The notes beneath the pieces are model-generated. The model was not told the origin of the DNA. It saw only the letters and a list, made by a program, of their open reading frames with translations, and did not search any database. Shown in pieces: positions 62,613 through 64,000 of a stretch of DNA of 64,000 nt (its first letter is position 1; every line of letters begins with the position of its first letter). The stretch spans positions 29,261,529 through 29,325,528 of the forward strand of contig NC_135185.1 in the NCBI RefSeq assembly GCF_041146795.1, read 5' to 3'. Made by a program: the position numbers and the translations under genes. The DNA is from Maylandia zebra. Its lineage: Eukaryota > Chordata > Actinopteri > Cichliformes > Cichlidae.

Positions 62613-62865
62613 CAAAGCAAGGATATGGCTATTACTGTGAGTTTAGTGGGTTCAGTCTGTTACTGTGGGAACTATTTATTTTTTGTCTACACAGACCTAC
62701 ACTCAATTGGTTTGGTTTTGTTCGTTTTTTGTTGGGGTCTTTTTGCTTTGTTTTATTATATTTTGTTGTTCTCATTTCATGTAGACATTGAAAACCTACA
62801 CGAGTGTTAATGTTCTTCTATGTTAAGCAAGTTGAGCTTGTTTGTAAGTAAATGTCACCCCCCTC

Positions 62866-62878
62866 CCACACACACACA

Positions 62879-62954
<76 letters not shown>
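62866..62954. repeat. (CA)n microsatellite
   Basis: About 44 CA units with a single CATA interruption near 62884. It explains the His/Thr and Cys/Val frames on the two strands. Confidence 0.95.
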
Positions 62955-62957
<3 letters not shown>

Positions 62958-64000
62958 CAGACACCCAGACCCATGCTGCTTTCTTCTTTTGTTTGTGCTC
63001 TATCACTAAATCCAATAACCAAGTAAAATGCACCGACATCCCATACCTGTGGTGTATGGCCATTTGACTGTGGAAACTTTGGGTACGCCTGATTAATAAC
63101 ACCCCAGATACTGACTTTACTAAGTAGATCAGTTTGGGAATTTAATAACACTTTAATAAAATATGGCTTGGTCATTATTTCTGGGGTTTGTTTTGTTGGT
63201 CCAGTTCACAAACAAATAATCCCACTGACTTTTTAAAAATGATGGAAACATTTTTACAAAGATTTATTGATGTGATTAGATTTACAGACCACAAGAGGGC
63301 AATGTTTGGCTGCAGCTCATACCTCAGTGTAGCAGCAATGCACGCACACACACATACTCTCTTCCCATATTATGTAATGTTACTTTGCATGACAGCAGTT
63401 GGCTGTAATGTATATGCTCCTTTATTTCTTACTGATCACTCAAAGGGCTTTTACACTACAGCCATTAACCCGCTCACACAGTGACAGACGCATCCAGAGC
63501 AGCTGGGGTTCAAGAGTCTTTGTGGGCGATAATCTCTGCAATAGCCCCAAGATACTTGCAAAACAAAGTTCCTAACCATAAATTGCTGAGGTGAGCTAAA
63601 AAAAAATCTTTCTTTTTTTTTTCTTCAATTTTATCACCTGAAATGGGCTGCAATACTACAACATCGAGTGTACAGTCGCACAAGAATAGGTCAGCACTTC
63701 TGTAACTCTCATGGAGAAATATTGCACCCATTACTCCCAGGTTAGTTCTGTGCTTTTGCAGGAGCATTGAGGACTAACAGCACTCCAGGAGTCATTCAGG
63801 CAAAGCTCATATCCCATTCGTTGGCCTGGCTATAAATAGCACAGAGTGAGCAGGCATGGGAACGGGACGGTCCAAAATAAGTATGTGCACATACAGAATG
63901 TTTGAGGAAGAAAAGGGATATTCATCTAGTGTGAACACTGTCTGATTTTAAAGCACACTCACAGGCATGTATAGATTCACAATCATCATCTGTCTTCTTT
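62955..64000. other. gene-free stretch to window end
   Basis: No gene is supported. The short frames at 63188-63484 and 63510-63767 show no known domain. Confidence 0.55.

Noticed and set aside
62818..63175. Long Cys/Val- and His/Thr-rich frames
   Set aside because: They are translations of the CA microsatellite at 62866-62954.
1..64000. CRISPR array, prophage, bacterial operon or endogenous viral gene
   Set aside because: No spaced direct repeats, no bacterial gene organisation and no viral-type open frames were seen; introns, microsatellites and transposons all indicate a vertebrate chromosome.

Overview
This window looks like a stretch of ray-finned fish (teleost) chromosome, probably from a spiny-rayed (percomorph) fish. 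It has compact multi-exon genes with GT-AG introns of about 80 to 1500 bases, long CA/GT microsatellites, Tc1-like transposon remnants, L2-like LINE tails and the short interspersed repeats typical of fish genomes. I see no bacterial, viral or plasmid features and no CRISPR array. Three protein-coding genes can be built exon by exon, and their reading phases close exactly.

Layout: (1) Bases 1 to about 31,950 form a gene-poor region with transposon and LINE fragments, simple repeats, several perfect small hairpins and one exon-like short ORF near 4.3-4.5 kb. In human the neighbour on this side of EXOC5 is OTX2, so this may be the otx2-facing flank and may hold otx2 regulatory DNA; otx2 itself is not in the window. 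(2) 31,954-41,478, minus strand: exoc5 (exocyst subunit Sec10), 18 coding exons, 708 codons. (3) 41,479-41,849: a 371-base head-to-head promoter region. (4) 41,850-44,261, plus strand: ap5m1 (mu subunit of the AP-5 adaptor), 8 coding exons, 488 codons. (5) 44,262-51,950: tail-to-tail intergenic region with a dead Tc1-like element. No naa30-like exon was recognised here, although NAA30 lies in this interval in human. (6) 51,951-58,826, minus strand: slc35f4 (orphan drug/metabolite-transporter superfamily carrier), 7 coding exons, 415 codons from the first usable ATG. (7) 58,827-64,000: upstream region of slc35f4 with a MITE-like element, a SINE-like fragment and a long CA repeat.

The order exoc5(-) - ap5m1(+) - slc35f4(-) matches human 14q22-q23, which supports all three identifications. 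The genes do not form a pathway. Exoc5 tethers secretory vesicles at the plasma membrane, Ap5m1 works in late-endosome sorting, and Slc35f4 is a predicted membrane carrier. Exoc5 and ap5m1 probably share a bidirectional promoter.

I found no convincing previously undescribed system. The most useful leads are the orphan exon-like ORF at 4.3-4.5 kb, the open frame upstream of the slc35f4 ATG, the 105-base readable intron 1 of ap5m1, the apparent absence of naa30, and two perfect 20-23 bp hairpins.
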